The notes under the pieces were generated by a model. The model did not search any database. It saw nothing but the letters and a program-made list of their open reading frames with translations, and had not been told where the DNA came from. Below, one piece after another: positions 35,377 to 46,400 of a stretch of DNA of 64,000 bases. The stretch is from Linyphia triangularis (taxonomy: Eukaryota; Arthropoda; Arachnida; Araneae; Linyphiidae). Within the stretch, counting starts at the first letter, position 1, and each line of letters begins with the position of its first letter. Made by a program: the position numbers and the translations under genes. The DNA is taken from positions 55,874,487-55,938,486 of the forward strand of contig OZ021727.1 in NCBI GenBank assembly GCA_963978545.1, read 5' to 3'.

Positions 35377-36041
35377 GACATGAAAGAGCTGTGCGTATAT
35401 AGGATTATGGCTCATGAAGACAATGTCATAGAGAATGCTGAAGAGTCCACATCTATGAAAAGTACCTCACCAGCCTCGGAAAGAGAACCGAAGAAAGTGA
35501 CGTTGATGAAACCCTCCCAAGAAGTGGTTCATGTGGAAATGGACAAAGTTAGTGAAGAGGGAATCGACATCCGTACTCATGTTACAAGCATCGAACGGAG
35601 GTCCCGGGATCTATCAGCTGCACCCGCGGATGATTCGGACGCAATCTCAAAATCATATAACCAGCAAGATGGGGATAAGAAACTTTCACCGCTTCTGTTG
35701 GCATACGGGAGTGCAACTCACGAGACCACCGGATTTTCTCCATCTCTAACGATGTGTGGAAGAGACCTTAGGCTCCCCAGCAACCTCCTCTTTGGACAAC
35801 CACAGGACACTCCTTCCTCGCCTGTTCAGTATCTAGATGATCTGCAGGCACGTTTGGAAGCCGTACATCGGTTCGCCAGAGAGAGAAACAACATCATGAC
35901 GGAGCGCGTGAAGATCCGGTACTATGCCAAGGCCATGGACCGTTCATTCCAGGAAGGTGACAAACGTCGGAAAGGACTCTCCCCTAAGCTCCAGACGAAC
36001 TGGGAAGGGCCGTATGGGGTCCTTAAGAAGATCAACGACGT
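35377..36041 (+). pseudogene. pol: Gypsy-2 pol remnant: linker plus integrase C-terminus, internally deleted
   Basis: Resumes the protease frame after the DNA-transposon insert. The first ~95 codons are an acidic linker with no known domain; at about 35660 the text switches to NQQDGDKKLSPLLLAYGSAT, the region just after the integrase core, and continues with HETTGFSP, CGRDLRLP and KLQTNWEGPY. Reverse transcriptase, RNase H and the integrase catalytic domain are therefore missing in one internal deletion. A second small deletion seems to have removed several residues before RRKGLSPKL. The frame is broken at 36041 by the BEL insertion and continues at 41958. Confidence 0.85.
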
Positions 36042-36307
36042 TGTAGGATCTCACTTGGATCCTTTTTCAGGTTCAAATTATGGAAGGTAACAAACGCCAG
36101 CACACTTAAGAAACGAGAGCAAAATCCTTCACGTCTTTCTTTAATTACAAAAAGTTTAGAACTAGAACAAGAACATATATAAAATAACCGTTTTTACATT
36201 CTAAAAAAAAGATTATCGTCTGCACTTTTTCAGTTCGTAACAGAATTCAGAACAAGCCGAATAGTACAAAAGTCAATTCTTATAAGCAACTCCATGATGA
36301 CGTAACA
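36042..36307 (-). repeat. BEL 3' LTR
   Basis: 266 bp, TGTAGGATCTC to GACGTAACA on the plus strand. Identical, as read, to 41687-41952. Confidence 0.96.
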
Positions 36308-36324
36308 TACTCCCACCTTTTTTT
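36308..36324 (-). other. BEL polypurine tract
   Basis: Minus strand reads AAAAAAAGGTGGGAGTA immediately before the 3' LTR. Confidence 0.85.
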
Positions 36325-36334
36325 GAGTATTTAT

Positions 36335-39300
36335 TTACTCAAAAAACAAAGTCACATTGAGCAAGTCCAGTCTCTTCGGTGGTTTCACCTTTCTCCCATA
36401 TCTTGAAATCCCGTGGATATCGTCAGCCGAAGCATCAGGAATTGACTCGGCATTCACAGGACCTTGAACTGGATCATCAATAACGTCTGGTACATCAGAA
36501 GGGGTAGTGACCGCCACAGGAATATCTTCAGACTGTACCTCTAAGGGAAATACTCGTTGGATAGGACGAATTATTATTGAGTTACCGCATTTAAGTCGTA
36601 AAGAACGAATTTTCCCATCTCTACCTGGGATCAATTCCAATACCTTGGCTAGAGGCCAATATAAACGCTTCTTGTTAGGATTCTCAATGAGCACAACTTC
36701 TCCAACAGTCAAGAAACGAGATGATGGTTTTTGACTTTTTTCTACTAACAAACCTAAATACTCTTTTCGGAACCTGCTCCTTAAATCCTTAAGAAGTTTA
36801 GATCGAAACTTCACTCGTTTTTGAAACTTGGCAAAATCACTTAAATCTAAGTCAGTGACATCAAGAGAAGAATTACTCATCAAAAACATTGCTGGCGTAA
36901 TTGCCACAAGATCCTCGGAATCCTCTGAAATGTAAGTTAATGGGCGAGAGTTTATGATAGACTCACAGTCACATAAAACAGTTAGAAGCTCTTCATACGA
37001 CAAAATCGCGTTTCCTAAAGTACGCTTTAAGAGATCTTTAACCACTCTTATAAGTCTCTCCCACCATCCCCCCCACCATGCAGCGGTGGGTGGGATGAAC
37101 TTCCACTTTATTTGTTGAATTTCTGTCTCCCGCTCTATACTCTCCCAATCAAGATTTTTGAATTCAGCTACAGCACCCCTAAAGTTAGTACCATTGTCTG
37201 AATACACTATCTTAGGTCTTCCTCTGCGTGCGATAAAGCGTCGAAATGAAAGCAGAAAGTTCTCTGTTGACAACGAAGTTATGAGCTCCAAGTGCACTGC
37301 TCTGAAGACTGCACAGGTATAGAGAACAATCCAGACTTTTTCACCATTCTGGAGGAAGAGAGGGCCGGCCAGATCAACACCTAACACCTCAAAAACATTA
37401 GTATCCCTAACTCGGTCAGGAGGCAGAGCTACTGGTTCAGTAACAGCTGGTTTTGCACTGTACCTTCGACACCTCACACACTTCCTAACGATATTTCGGA
37501 CAGTTTTTCTAGCTTTTAGAATCCAATATTTCTCTCTGATAATTGAGAGAAGTATTTGAGTACCAGCATGACAATTTGTATGGTGTAAGTATTGGATCAA
37601 CCTCACAGTCAAGGTACAGTTTTCTGGAAGGAGGATAGGTGACAAAAAACAATGGTCATCTTTACGCTCAGTTATTCTGGTCTTAACACGCAGCAATCCC
37701 TCATCATCCTTAAATACGTTAATTATTGGTACACAATTTGGATCAGGGAAGAATTTTGATTGTTCCGAGCGAATAAGAACCTTTTCGGCTCTTTCAATTT
37801 CAGTACACGAGAGTTTTCCCGTCGCTCTATTTTCAGGAGTTTTACGACAGTTATCAAGAAATCTCTTGATCCATGCAGTCAACCTGATAATAGAGTGGTA
37901 ATTCGAAAACTTATTTGAATACCATTCCTCATTGTTTACATTAATGTGACACAATTTAACTTTCCTCCTTTCAGAATCGACCTCTTTCACTGCACAATTG
38001 ATCTCAGTTGTAGGCCAATTTTTAGAATCCTCAATTAGCCATGCTGGGCCTTCACACCATTTTGAATCCAACAGATATCTGGGTGAACAGCCACGAGAAA
38101 GAACATCTGCTGGATTCAAGTGACCTGGAACGTGTCTCCAGTTTTCAGAAGGAGTAATTTCTCCTATTTCTCTTACTCTATCTGCCACAAAAATTGACCA
38201 TTCCCCATAATGTTTTATCCAGTATAAAGCTACCATAGAATCCGTCCAAAAGGTAGTGGTCAAATCAGGCAGGTCCAATGCCTTCTGAATGGATTTGGCC
38301 AATCTGGCACCCACGCAACAAGCCAAGAGTTCTAACCTAGGTATTGATACAGTTTTGGATGGAGCAACCCTAGCCTTTGCTCTAATTAGATGTAATTTAA
38401 TTCCGAAAGGTGTTTTTGATCTTAAGAAAACGCAAGCCGCGAAAGCAGTTTTGGAAGCATCTACGAAAACGTGCATGTCTGATGAGGAATTAGCCTCACA
38501 ATATCTGGGGATTTCTAAGCCCTCTAACAAGGAAATATCAGTGAACCATTTATTAAATTTGTTATATAAATCTGGAGGTAAGGGATCATCCCATGATAAT
38601 TTTAGTTTCCATGTTTCTTGCAACCAAACTTTAGGCTGCAATGTAGCTGCTGTTAATATGCCAATAGGATCAAAGATTCTCTGAATGGCAGATAACATCG
38701 ACCGTTTAGTCAATTGTTCAGTTTTTCCTAACTGTTCCTTATCGATGAAACACCTAAGAGTATCCCTGTCTAAATTCCATACAACTCTTAATACATTTGT
38801 ATCACCTTCAGATTTAGTTACGCCCTCCCCTTTAACATTGCTTTCCCATGCTCTGAGGTTAAAACACCCCATTTTCATAATTTCCTCAGACTTGGAAATA
38901 AATGGATGTATTTCCTGGGCGTGGAATACACCGGTAACACAATTGTCTACGTAGAAGGAATGACGCAGTTTATTAATCAAATCTCGATATTGTGGGGGAC
39001 TACGCTCTAACAAATGCTTTATTGAGGCTGCTAATAGAAATGGGCTTGAGCAGACACCGAACACCACGCGACAATGACGATAAATTATTTCTTCACTTTC
39101 ATGGGGATAGAAAAACCTTAAAAAGTCCTTATGTTTGGGGGTTATACTTAATTGCAGAAAAGCTTTCTCAATATCTCCTGATATGCCAATAGGGTACACA
39201 CGAAATCTATCTAAGATATCCGGTATCAGTTCAATTAAATTTGGACCTCTATGAAGGCAATCATTAAGAGAAGGTTTACTTCTTTCCCTGGCAGCTGCAT

Positions 39301-41638
39301 CAAATACGGGGCGGATCTTAGTAGTTTTAGAAGGTGTATACACTGGTCTATGGGGCATATAATAACCATCATTTTTAATTTCATTATCTGGGACCTTTTC
39401 AATGATTTTTAACCTCTCCCATTCTTTAAATACAGCAACATAGGATTCAAGACAGTCCTTATCAATTATACCTTGACACATTCGTTTGTGTCTTTTCAAT
39501 GTTAAACTTTTATTACTTGGTAATTTGCTTTCAGTTTTAAATGGCAAGGACAATTCATATCTACCATCTGGAAGCACATTTAAATTATTCTCAAATTGCT
39601 CAATTGCTTTTGCATAACGCATGTTTCCTTTTAAATTCTCCACTGGATCTCGAATACCTATTGTTTCCAGATCCCACAATTCTTTGATATTAAAAGTGGA
39701 CAATTGTGTGGATAACATACTTACCACTGGTTTTGACAATTGTCTTTCACTTATAGCAGGCACTGACATTACAACATGTTCCCTAAAATTTTCTTTAATT
39801 TTACCCATTAAAGTATATCCTAACTTGGTTTCAACAGCCGTTAAACCACATTCGAGTGTAATGCTCATACCCGTTAAGATTAACCCAATAGAATCGGCTC
39901 CCATTAGTAAATCGATTTCATAATGTGACGAATAAATATCAGGTACATCAATATATTTTTCTTTTAGTTCTGATAGTACCAATATATTCCTAACCTTAGG
40001 TAGACACCCACAAATTTTATTCTCTGAAAGAACTGGAATTTTACAAGAAAAGTCACCCTTTAAACTACTTATTTCAACATTATAGAGGGAATGTTGCTTG
40101 GGACCCGTCTGCTTCCCCCCAAACAAACCGTGTAACATGATTTGTTTTGCTACAGGTGTCAAGTTCAATTTTTCGATTGCCCGTTGAGTAATGTAGGAAT
40201 TTTCACTACCGCTGTCCAGAAGGCAGCGCAAAACCAGCTCTTTATTTTTATGACTAATTTTAATCATAATTGTTTGTAAATATATATTGGATACTTCTGA
40301 CTGATTAGAAAGCGTATTGCCTATAACTGTGATACTAGGATCAGATTCTACTTTAATGTCTTCAACTTTAATGTCCTCTTTTTTGGGACACATTAAACTT
40401 TGATGGGATTTGTCATCGCAAAAACCGCATTTAATGAATTTATTTCGACAAAATCGTGCCGAATGGTTTAATTTAAAACATTTAAAACAAGCTTTATTTT
40501 TTATAAGAATACTCTTCTTATCCTTTAAAGACATTTTCTGCGCCAAAAAACAGTCAGAACTAAAGTGATTTTGTTTTGAACAAAATATACATTTAAATTT
40601 GGCTGGCCCCTCTTCCTTACCTGCATTAATCAAGACTGCATTTGTGGGCAAAGATGGCTCCTCATCCCTGCGGTTTGGTAAATTCTTCTGTGGCACTCCA
40701 AGTCCCGAGCGAGCAAGTATGATCATCTCCTCACTTTGCACCTCCGAGCGAAGGAAGGACATTAATCTTTCCAAAGAACGCACGCTTGCGTCAGCTGTTC
40801 CACTGGATGCCTCATCAATGGATCGACTCCTTTCCCAGGCACGCAGCACCTGTTCCGGAAGGCAGGACTCCACCAGGGGTTCCAGAAAATCGGCAAACTT
40901 TACGTTCGTGCGCCCCAAACTTTCCAAAGCAAGTAGCTTACTCTCAAGTAAGTCATACAGTTCAGATAGGTCGACTTTTCCTTTGCCGGATGCGTTTTTC
41001 ATAACCAGGCTTAGAAGGTCCCGTACATAAATTTGAACGAGTAATTCATCACGACCGAATCTATCCTTCAGTTGAACGATAACTTTTGAATAGTTTTCTC
41101 TCGTGGGCGGGTAGCTTTCTACCAGCCTCGCCGCTTTAGATTTTGGCACTACACTTTGTAACAAATACTGGAATTTATCTTCATCCGGAATATTGTCATC
41201 GCTATGAATTTTGCTAAATTGCGACCAAAAGGCTAGAAAATCCTTCGGCTCACCTGTAAATCTTTTCAACTCCAAACGGGGTAACTTAAATTTACGTTTT
41301 TCTTCCATCGCGTTAGCACTTTTCGATGCGTCAATATTCATGTTAATTTTTAATTCCAGCTGTGTCGAGACCGCACAAAATCTGTCCCTGTAGGTTTCCG
41401 CTTTTGCAAAATCTTCATCGTAATTCGTCGCCAAATCTTCATCATCCAAGAGAGCTTGTGCAATGTTCTCCTGTACGGCTTCCAGGCGAGAAAATTTATC
41501 CAATAATTGTTTTTTCAAAAGACATAGTTGGTTTACCGTAGTTTCATCATTTCGTAAAACCTCTTCAACATTATTGGCACACACCGTGAATGATTGTCTC
41601 AACGCTTTGCGTTTCGTGTTTTCTCCTTCCATAGTCAA
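36335..41638 (-). CDS. gag-pol: BEL/Pao Gag-Pol polyprotein
   Basis: 1,767 residues in one frame from the ATG at 41638, the normal size for BEL/Pao. Order: N-terminal coiled-coil and capsid-like region (KLPRLELKRFTGEP near residue 120); zinc knuckles near 350, 381 and 403; aspartic protease with LLDSGSEN near 471; reverse transcriptase with KIRPVFDAAARE near 773 and the active-site box FYVDNC near 894; RNase H with FVDASK near 1056 and FWTDSM; integrase with an H/C zinc region (HTNCHAG, CVRC), GVDLAGP near 1419, YSDNGTN near 1477 and WWERLI near 1525 (45 residues between the last two acidic residues); and the C-terminal domain ending before PIQRVFPLE. The RT box has Asn in place of the second Asp, which is not unusual in this family but worth checking. 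No stop or frameshift. Confidence 0.96.
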   Translation of the reverse strand: MTMEGENTKRKALRQSFTVCANNVEEVLRNDETTVNQLCLLKKQLLDKFSRLEAVQENIAQALLDDEDLATNYDEDFAKAETYRDRFCAVSTQLELKINMNIDASKSANAMEEKRKFKLPRLELKRFTGEPKDFLAFWSQFSKIHSDDNIPDEDKFQYLLQSVVPKSKAARLVESYPPTRENYSKVIVQLKDRFGRDELLVQIYVRDLLSLVMKNASGKGKVDLSELYDLLESKLLALESLGRTNVKFADFLEPLVESCLPEQVLRAWERSRSIDEASSGTADASVRSLERLMSFLRSEVQSEEMIILARSGLGVPQKNLPNRRDEEPSLPTNAVLINAGKEEGPAKFKCIFCSKQNHFSSDCFLAQKMSLKDKKSILIKNKACFKCFKLNHSARFCRNKFIKCGFCDDKSHQSLMCPKKEDIKVEDIKVESDPSITVIGNTLSNQSEVSNIYLQTIMIKISHKNKELVLRCLLDSGSENSYITQRAIEKLNLTPVAKQIMLHGLFGGKQTGPKQHSLYNVEISSLKGDFSCKIPVLSENKICGCLPKVRNILVLSELKEKYIDVPDIYSSHYEIDLLMGADSIGLILTGMSITLECGLTAVETKLGYTLMGKIKENFREHVVMSVPAISERQLSKPVVSMLSTQLSTFNIKELWDLETIGIRDPVENLKGNMRYAKAIEQFENNLNVLPDGRYELSLPFKTESKLPSNKSLTLKRHKRMCQGIIDKDCLESYVAVFKEWERLKIIEKVPDNEIKNDGYYMPHRPVYTPSKTTKIRPVFDAAARERSKPSLNDCLHRGPNLIELIPDILDRFRVYPIGISGDIEKAFLQLSITPKHKDFLRFFYPHESEEIIYRHCRVVFGVCSSPFLLAASIKHLLERSPPQYRDLINKLRHSFYVDNCVTGVFHAQEIHPFISKSEEIMKMGCFNLRAWESNVKGEGVTKSEGDTNVLRVVWNLDRDTLRCFIDKEQLGKTEQLTKRSMLSAIQRIFDPIGILTAATLQPKVWLQETWKLKLSWDDPLPPDLYNKFNKWFTDISLLEGLEIPRYCEANSSSDMHVFVDASKTAFAACVFLRSKTPFGIKLHLIRAKARVAPSKTVSIPRLELLACCVGARLAKSIQKALDLPDLTTTFWTDSMVALYWIKHYGEWSIFVADRVREIGEITPSENWRHVPGHLNPADVLSRGCSPRYLLDSKWCEGPAWLIEDSKNWPTTEINCAVKEVDSERRKVKLCHINVNNEEWYSNKFSNYHSIIRLTAWIKRFLDNCRKTPENRATGKLSCTEIERAEKVLIRSEQSKFFPDPNCVPIINVFKDDEGLLRVKTRITERKDDHCFLSPILLPENCTLTVRLIQYLHHTNCHAGTQILLSIIREKYWILKARKTVRNIVRKCVRCRRYSAKPAVTEPVALPPDRVRDTNVFEVLGVDLAGPLFLQNGEKVWIVLYTCAVFRAVHLELITSLSTENFLLSFRRFIARRGRPKIVYSDNGTNFRGAVAEFKNLDWESIERETEIQQIKWKFIPPTAAWWGGWWERLIRVVKDLLKRTLGNAILSYEELLTVLCDCESIINSRPLTYISEDSEDLVAITPAMFLMSNSSLDVTDLDLSDFAKFQKRVKFRSKLLKDLRSRFRKEYLGLLVEKSQKPSSRFLTVGEVVLIENPNKKRLYWPLAKVLELIPGRDGKIRSLRLKCGNSIIIRPIQRVFPLEVQSEDIPVAVTTPSDVPDVIDDPVQGPVNAESIPDASADDIHGISRYGRKVKPPKRLDLLNVTLFFE

Positions 41639-41656
41639 TCTTTAAATCGTTTTAAA

Positions 41657-41676
41657 GTCAAAAGTCGCGGACGCCA
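41657..41676 (-). other. BEL primer-binding site
   Basis: Minus strand starts TGGCGTCCGCGAC ten bases after the 5' LTR. TGG fits a tRNA CCA end; tRNA identity not determined. Confidence 0.7.
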
Positions 41677-41686
41677 CAAAAATATA

Positions 41687-41952
41687 TGTAGGATCTCACT
41701 TGGATCCTTTTTCAGGTTCAAATTATGGAAGGTAACAAACGCCAGCACACTTAAGAAACGAGAGCAAAATCCTTCACGTCTTTCTTTAATTACAAAAAGT
41801 TTAGAACTAGAACAAGAACATATATAAAATAACCGTTTTTACATTCTAAAAAAAAGATTATCGTCTGCACTTTTTCAGTTCGTAACAGAATTCAGAACAA
41901 GCCGAATAGTACAAAAGTCAATTCTTATAAGCAACTCCATGATGACGTAACA
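41687..41952 (-). repeat. BEL 5' LTR
   Basis: 266-bp LTR at the promoter end of the minus-strand element; its inner edge is ten bases from the primer-binding site. Confidence 0.96.
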
Positions 41953-41957
41953 GACGT

Positions 41958-42045
41958 AGTGGTGAGAATTCAACGGACACCTTCCTGTAAACCTAGAGTA
42001 GTACATCACAATAGGCTATCCCCATATTATTATAGAAGTCATTGA
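41958..42045 (+). pseudogene. pol: Gypsy-2 pol tail after BEL insertion
   Basis: When the BEL element and one GACGT are removed, the codon split at 36040-36041 is completed here and the frame runs on through VVVRIQRTPSCKPRVVHHNR to TGA at 42043-42045. This is the usual integrase C-terminal ending of such elements, and it confirms the insertion point. About 50 bp follow before the polypurine tract and 3' LTR. Confidence 0.85.
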
Positions 42046-42084
42046 ATGGCTTAAGGACTTCACTGCCCGGGACGTGCAGTCTTT

Positions 42085-42097
42085 AAGAAGGGGGAAA
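42085..42097 (+). other. Gypsy-2 polypurine tract
   Basis: AAGAAGGGGGAAA directly before the 3' LTR. Confidence 0.88.
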
Positions 42098-42564
42098 TGT
42101 TGCACAAATTGTCTGTATATATTGTAAATAGTGACGTATTATTTCAAAATTCTATTGTAATTTATTTTTATCCTATTTTATTTAGTAATTAATAGCGATT
42201 ATACAACTTAGAAAAAAGGTGGCAACACCTAAAGTAATCGAGAAGTTTCGAGATATTTCTTTTCCGATGAATTGGCTGGAAATTTCGAGAATGTCTCACG
42301 CGCTTGTATATAAAAGACTGGAGAACGGGAAAGTTTTCAGATGGACTTCGGACTTCGTTGAAAGCTGATCGCTTTGTTTACCTATTGGAGTGAGCTTGTA
42401 TAATCTCTGAATTCGAAGTTATTTTTGTTGAAGCTTGTGTTGAAGCTTGAGAGTAATTAAACTGTTGCCTGTGAATAAATTTTGTGAGTTTCCTGAAGAG
42501 AGAATAAATATTTGTATACCGTGAAAACTGTGCCATCATTGCCTCAGTGGAGAAATTCGTAACA
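42098..42564 (+). repeat. Gypsy-2 3' LTR
   Basis: 467 bp, same length as the 5' LTR with about two substitutions. TATATAAAAG at 42307-42316. Followed by the ATAT target duplication. Confidence 0.95.
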
Positions 42565-42568
42565 ATAT

Positions 42569-45499
42569 TAATATGTAATATATATGAGGATTCATAAACT
42601 TTGTGATAATTATAATTTTAAACGATTTAAAACAATGTAACTCTTGTTTAGGATGAAAGTTTAAAATTTTATCAGTACTAAAAAAAAAATACATATTGTT
42701 CTAGGCATTTCTTTGAATGACGCACTGGACACTTTGTCTGTTTCTTTCTACTCGTAGCAGATCATAATTGTAAAATTGTGAAGAATATGGTAGCTATGTT
42801 TTTTTTTTTATATATATATATAATATTAGTTAGTGACATGGTTATATGAAAAAAAATTATTATTTTTACTAGGTCGTGCATAGATTTATAATGTTAGGTA
42901 TACAGGGTGCATAGATGGTTTATAAATGTATATTTGGCCTAGTTAAAATAATTATTTTTTCATATAATTATGCCACCAAAAATATGATATAAAATAAAAT
43001 ATAACACTAGAATTCATCTTAGTTTTGTATTTCTAATTTATTTATGAGTAGAAAAAATGTACAAAATGATCCATGCATTATCCAGAGAATTGGAGAATTG
43101 CTCTTCTACATACTTTTCACAGCGGGAAAATGTTTTTATTCTTCTTCGTTAAGCTAATTTTAATTTTATTTATACATACACAAAATATACATAAATATAT
43201 TTTCAGTTATTTATGCGTACTTATATTTTACTCAGTTTATTTCATTATTTTCATTTTTATTTGCAAATATAAATAACAATTAGACTATGTGCGTATTAGA
43301 AAGATAAGTGTTTTTTTCTTTTCTTTTTTTAAGTTTTGAACTTGAGCAAACTATGTATGAAGGTTTTTTACTTTTTCATTTCAAAAAGGTCACACCTACA
43401 GAATGCATCGAAAAAAATGTTTTTTTACAAAAAAAAAAAACGTTATCTACTCGCATTATTTTATAGCAAATCGAATACACTCCCTACAATTTGTCGCCAA
43501 TTTTATTTGTGAATCAAACGAATATATCTTTAACTGAACTAGATAATTATAAATACTTAAATTTAAGAAACCCGTTTTGTCAATGAAAAATATTTAATAA
43601 ACTTCCCTGCTAATTATCCCACAATTATAAGCTAATATTACAAATCATTTATATTTTATGTGCAATTTTCATAAATATGTGGTTATCCTCTCGCTAAATT
43701 GAAGATATAATGTTAGATATTTTGATTGTTATTAACTATTTAAATGCTTTACAACTATAAAACGAAAAATTATTTTTTTATATTTTCATATGTCCTCAAT
43801 AAACACCTAGTCCAAATACAAGAACTTAAATGAATACTAAATATATTTTTCCCTGATAGTGAGAAGAAGGTTTTGAGAAGTATAAATATTATGGAGAGTG
43901 CTATCTTAAATTGAATTTCGATTTGCGTTATATGTTATTTCTCGCTCCAGGAAAGATTCAATTTCCTAATCAATATATTTTGATACTATTTTTGAGTTTA
44001 CTATATTTAATTTGTTTTCATTGCTCTATTACTAACTAAAATATGTTAATTCAAAGTATAGAAAAATTAATTCATTTTAAACTAATAAAGGCGTAAGCAT
44101 ACTTAAGTATATATTTTATTTTATAACTAATCTTTCAAATTGATTTGTTCCTATTATTCTTTATTCTTTGTTATTTATAATTATAGTTGCGTTAGTAATT
44201 ATTTATTATATTCGTAATTTGTAACTAATTATATTTTCATACTTTAATATTTCATTTTTGGTATGATCGTCATGATAATGAAAAACATTTGTTTTAAAGA
44301 ATAATAATAAATAGTACTTTTTAAAGCAAAGATTAAAATTTAACATATTTGAATATCCAGATTTTTTTTTAATATACAAAAAGATTTCATTTTGTAAAAT
44401 ACGTGGAAATGTACCAAGTAAAAACTATATACTTTCATACTGAATATCCTGTATCGACTTCCTCAAAGCTTAAACTGACAAATTTATATTATTTTCCCAT
44501 CAAAACACAAAAACTCATAAAAACTTTCAAAATTGTAACCAATTCATCTTCTACTTACGGTTCTAAATCAAGTAAATATCTGGAGAAAAAATCAAATGAT
44601 CACATAACACTTTTAAAAAAAACTGTAACAAAAAAGAAGAGTGAGAGAGCAACCTTTTTCACTCAACATTTCTTTACTATATTTGTACATTTTTTTTTCT
44701 TACCAACACATAGCTGAAAACCTTCATATTTTTTTTCTTCTATATCCACCTTTTGAATTCATACCATACGTAAATCACAACACAATTCAAACACAAATTA
44801 TGGAACGTTCTTAATTGTACAGTTTTTAAAACTTTTGTTTTTTGTGTTTTGTATATATATATTCTTTCTGATTTATATTCCATAAATTGTGAGATTTTCT
44901 TTAAAATATGTTCTTTTATTAAAGAAATGAAAGTAACCAAGCATAAAATGTTGCTTAAATTGTGTTTAGGTGAAAAGTTGTTATGTAAAATGTGTTTCAC
45001 AACTTATTACTTGATTACAACTTGACTCTTAATTTTATCTTTATATCCACAGTCTAGTTTAGGGTAATTTGGCAAGCGACCAAGATTATTTTATAGTACA
45101 ATACAAATTTAATTAACATTTTTATTAAACTACTGGTTAAAATAAAATAGCATTCTTTTCCGAATAACTATCTTACTGAAATCCAGCAATTAATTTTAAA
45201 AAGCATTAAAAAGGAAGCGTACGTCCCTAAATAGCCTATATCAAATTGTCCTATTTCTTGTAACTTTTTTCAGAGTTTATCAAAGATAATAACTTAAAGT
45301 TTAACAAACAAATTCTTTATACAGTTTTAATACTACTGGAAATAAAGTTTTTTTTTTTTTCTTGTTTTTTGACGTAAAAAAATTATTATTATTTTTACAA
45401 AAGCTCTTTTTCGTAAATGCAATATAGACTTACAAATAATATCTACAAATTTTGAATTAATAATATTATTACTTTCTGAAAAAAGTACTTAATTTTTTT
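42569..45499. other. AT-rich stretch without genes
   Basis: No supportable gene. 42905-43105 resembles 14925-15125 and is likely an old dispersed repeat. The remainder is low-complexity with several homopolymer runs. Confidence 0.5.
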
Positions 45500-46400
45500 T
45501 TAAATATATATATGTTTTGAGGTGTGTGATGGTGAGGTTACACCATCACAATTTTTAAATGTATTGAGTGATTGAGAAGACCTATCCCAGATGTAAGGGC
45601 AATTTTTATAAGAGGAGATTAGACTTGCTGGCGCAGTTTGGCCCAAGAGTTGACAGGACCAGGTCAAGAGATCAGGGGTGAATAGACAGCTTGATGTGGA
45701 TTGGGCAAAGGTGATATTTTGGGAGAGGACCTTCAAATCCAATTGGATGTCATGGAGAAGAAGAATCATTCCAGTTCAACGTAAAAGGGTTTGCAAGCGA
45801 TCAGGAGGCACTTTTTTACACACTTTTTCATTTAACATGAGGATGCTGTGATCAGCGAGACGGCTGCAGCTAAATTTGTATAGCGGAAAGGAGAGAGAAA
45901 AATGGACGAGGCATAAAAGAGATCTTTACTCCTAGGGAAAAGTCGCAATGCGGTACCACAGCCTACCTGGCCAAATAATCCACTCAGCAACCCTCGACCG
46001 AAGGAACCCAGCAGTCTTTGACCGATAGAACCCCGCAGCCCTCGACCATTAGAACCCGGAGCCCTCGACTGATAGCCCGTCCAGAACAGTAGAACCTCCA
46101 ACCCGGCCTCGACCCCAAAAGCCTACCTGTCCAGAGAATCCATCCCGGAGCTCTCGACTGATAGCCCGGCCAACTTAGTAGAACCTCCAACCCGGCCTCG
46201 ACCCCAAAAGCCTACCAGTCCAGAGAATCTACCCCGGAACTCTCGACTGATAGCCCGGCCAGCAGAGTAGAACCTCCAACCCGGCCTCGATCCCCCAAGC
46301 CTACCTGTCCAGAGAATCCACCCCGGAGCTCTCGACCGATAGAGCCCAGCACACAAACGCCACCCGAACAGGCGCTAACCTGAGTCCAGCACATTCCATG
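45500..46400. repeat. GC-rich island with 89-bp tandem repeats
   Basis: Units start CCAGAGAAT at 46131, 46220 and 46309 (period 89), with a partial unit from about 46048 and shorter CCCTCGACC-type repeats before that. Each unit holds TCTCGACTGATAGCCCG and AACCTCCAACCCGGCCTCG. The stretch 45500-45960 before the array is also richer in G+C than its surroundings. All frames across it are repeat artefacts; I cannot name the family. Confidence 0.75.

Larger units (their letters stand above)
36042..41952 (-). mobile_element. BEL/Pao LTR retrotransposon, complete
   Basis: 5,911 bp on the minus strand with identical 266-bp LTRs, a GACGT duplication (36037-36041 and 41953-41957), primer site, polypurine tract and a single uninterrupted gag-pol frame. 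Domain order and the long integrase C-terminus are those of BEL/Pao. Identical LTRs show it is the youngest or among the youngest insertions here, and it lies inside the pol C-terminus of Gypsy-2. It looks potentially autonomous. Confidence 0.97.
27204..42564 (+). mobile_element. Gypsy-2, internally deleted Ty3/Gypsy element hosting two insertions
   Basis: Plus-strand LTR element with 467-bp LTRs (TGTTGC to GTAACA) that differ at about two positions and a 4-bp ATAT duplication (27200-27203, 42565-42568). Without its two inserts (29419-35376 and 36042-41957, each counted with one duplication copy) it is 3,487 bp. It keeps a tRNA-Leu-type primer site, gag, protease, a linker, the integrase C-terminus and a polypurine tract, but reverse transcriptase, RNase H and the integrase catalytic core are gone, so it needs enzymes from a relative. 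The pol frame stays continuous across both empty-site junctions, which proves the nesting order. Confidence 0.95.

Noticed and set aside
38289..41030. Plus-strand frames of up to 143 codons
   Set aside because: Antisense shadows of the BEL gag-pol frame.
45832..46394. Minus-strand Gly/Arg/Ser-rich frames
   Set aside because: They repeat every 89 bp in shifting frames and are artefacts of the tandem repeat.
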